Origin: JAPUIN01 sp041580375
GTDB lineage: Bacteria; Acidobacteriota; Polarisedimenticolia; Gp22-AA2
Assembly (NCBI GenBank): GCA_041580375.1
Contig: JBFGDZ010000199.1
Span: 1-5,377, forward strand
Reading direction: 5' to 3'
Length of the DNA stretch: 5,377 nucleotides
Part shown: positions 4,887 to 5,377 of the stretch, piece after piece
Position numbering within the stretch: the first letter of the stretch is position 1
Layout of the letters: the number at the start of each line of letters is the position of its first letter
The notes under the pieces: model-generated
The model's database searches: none
Told to the model about the DNA's origin: nothing
The model's input: only the letters and a program-made list of their open reading frames with translations
Made by a program: the position numbers and the translations under genes

Positions 4887-5377
4887 TTACTCCGGAGAGC
4901 CCAGCCGCAGGACCCTCCGGCGCCAGCGAAGATAGGCATCCGGTCCCAGGATCCGCTTGAGTCCGTTCCTTACCATCTGGCCGCCACGCATGCGGGCCAG
5001 GTGGGAGCGGCTGGGCGCGACGATGCGCCTGAACGCCTCATCCGTGATGGCGCGTTTGATCGGTACGCGCGGGAGCGCGAATGGATCGGAGCGCGCGGCC
5101 GCGATCCCGATCCTCCCGTAACAGAGCGCCCGGTAGCCCACCTCCCGGGCCAGCGCGCTCATGCGTCGATTGAAGAAGCCGGTCGGCGAGGAGATGCTCA
5201 CGACCTCCGCGCTCAGGCCGTCCTCCAGGCGTTTTTTGGACTCCATCACTTCGTATCGCAGCTCGTCGTCGGAGAGCAGAACGGGGGCCCGGTGCGTCAT
5301 CGTGTGCGAGCCGATCTCCATCCCCTCACGGTGCATGTCGCGGATGCTATCCCACGCGAGAAATCCGGGATGGCCGA
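4887..5377 (-). CDS. Polysaccharide deacetylase (NodB-type carbohydrate esterase 4), 3' part, 5' end outside window
   Basis: The frame is open to the right edge; 162 residues plus the stop are visible. The ATG at 5336 is internal, because the codons before it already read as family sequence (GHPGFLAWDSIRDM), so the true start lies beyond the window. The fragment starts just before the second NodB motif, SHTMTH, whose two histidines (visible residues 24 and 28) bind the metal. The segment SSPTGFFNRR...REVGYRA matches the third-motif region of a subfamily common in exopolysaccharide loci, where the classic R-x-P is replaced. The first (Asp-Asp) motif is outside the window, so activity cannot be judged. 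A basic tail ending LGPDAYLRWRRRVLRL is typical of this subfamily. Members remove acetyl groups from N-acetylated sugars in envelope or secreted polysaccharides; the substrate here is unknown. It contains an in-frame run of six A (5232-5237). A 95-bp gap with a promoter-like box follows, so it may belong to an upstream transcription unit. Confidence 0.85.
   Translation of the reverse strand, partial: GHPGFLAWDSIRDMHREGMEIGSHTMTHRAPVLLSDDELRYEVMESKKRLEDGLSAEVVSISSPTGFFNRRMSALAREVGYRALCYGRIGIAAARSDPFALPRVPIKRAITDEAFRRIVAPSRSHLARMRGGQMVRNGLKRILGPDAYLRWRRRVLRLGSPE

Noticed and set aside
5232..5237. A six-A run in the deacetylase as a third slippage site
   Set aside because: The reading frame is continuous across it with family-like sequence on both sides.

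Overview
This 5.4 kb window comes from a GC-rich bacterium (roughly two thirds G+C, C/G-ending codons, lysine mostly AAG). Every gene I can support is on the minus strand, so the region reads from right to left. LpxB and a DUF374 acyltransferase indicate a Gram-negative outer membrane with lipid A. The order yicC-gmk-rpoZ-coaBC is an old bacterial core cluster. I cannot name the phylum from this sequence; Acidobacteriota or a similar GC-rich lineage is a guess.

Layout in transcription order: (1) the 3' end of a NodB-type polysaccharide deacetylase, cut by the right edge; (2) a 95-bp gap with a perfect TATAAT box; (3) a DUF374 lysophospholipid/lipid A acyltransferase-like gene, split into two frames at a run of nine A; (4) lpxB; (5) yicC; (6) gmk; (7) a 110-bp gap with a possible second promoter; (8) rpoZ; (9) coaBC, also split into two frames at a run of nine A and cut by the left edge. 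Junctions 3-4 and 4-5 are 4-nt GTGA overlaps, yicC and gmk overlap by 11 nt, and rpoZ and coaBC by 8 nt, which suggests tight co-translation.

The set joins envelope lipid synthesis (DUF374 protein, LpxB) to core growth functions: RNA turnover (YicC), GMP to GDP (Gmk), the RNA polymerase omega subunit (RpoZ), and coenzyme A synthesis (CoaBC).

The most interesting observation is the pair of nine-A runs (mRNA sense). They are the only A/T homopolymers of this length here, each sits where a conserved protein changes frame, and both need the same correction (one extra A, or a -1 ribosomal shift). One contains A_AAA_AAG, the dnaX-type slippery heptamer, and the other A_AAA_AAA. Because lysine elsewhere is about 27 AAG to 5 AAA, such runs are unexpected. 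The two live explanations are recoding (transcriptional slippage or programmed frameshifting, as for dnaX) and homopolymer under-calling in the assembly. The sequence alone cannot separate them.
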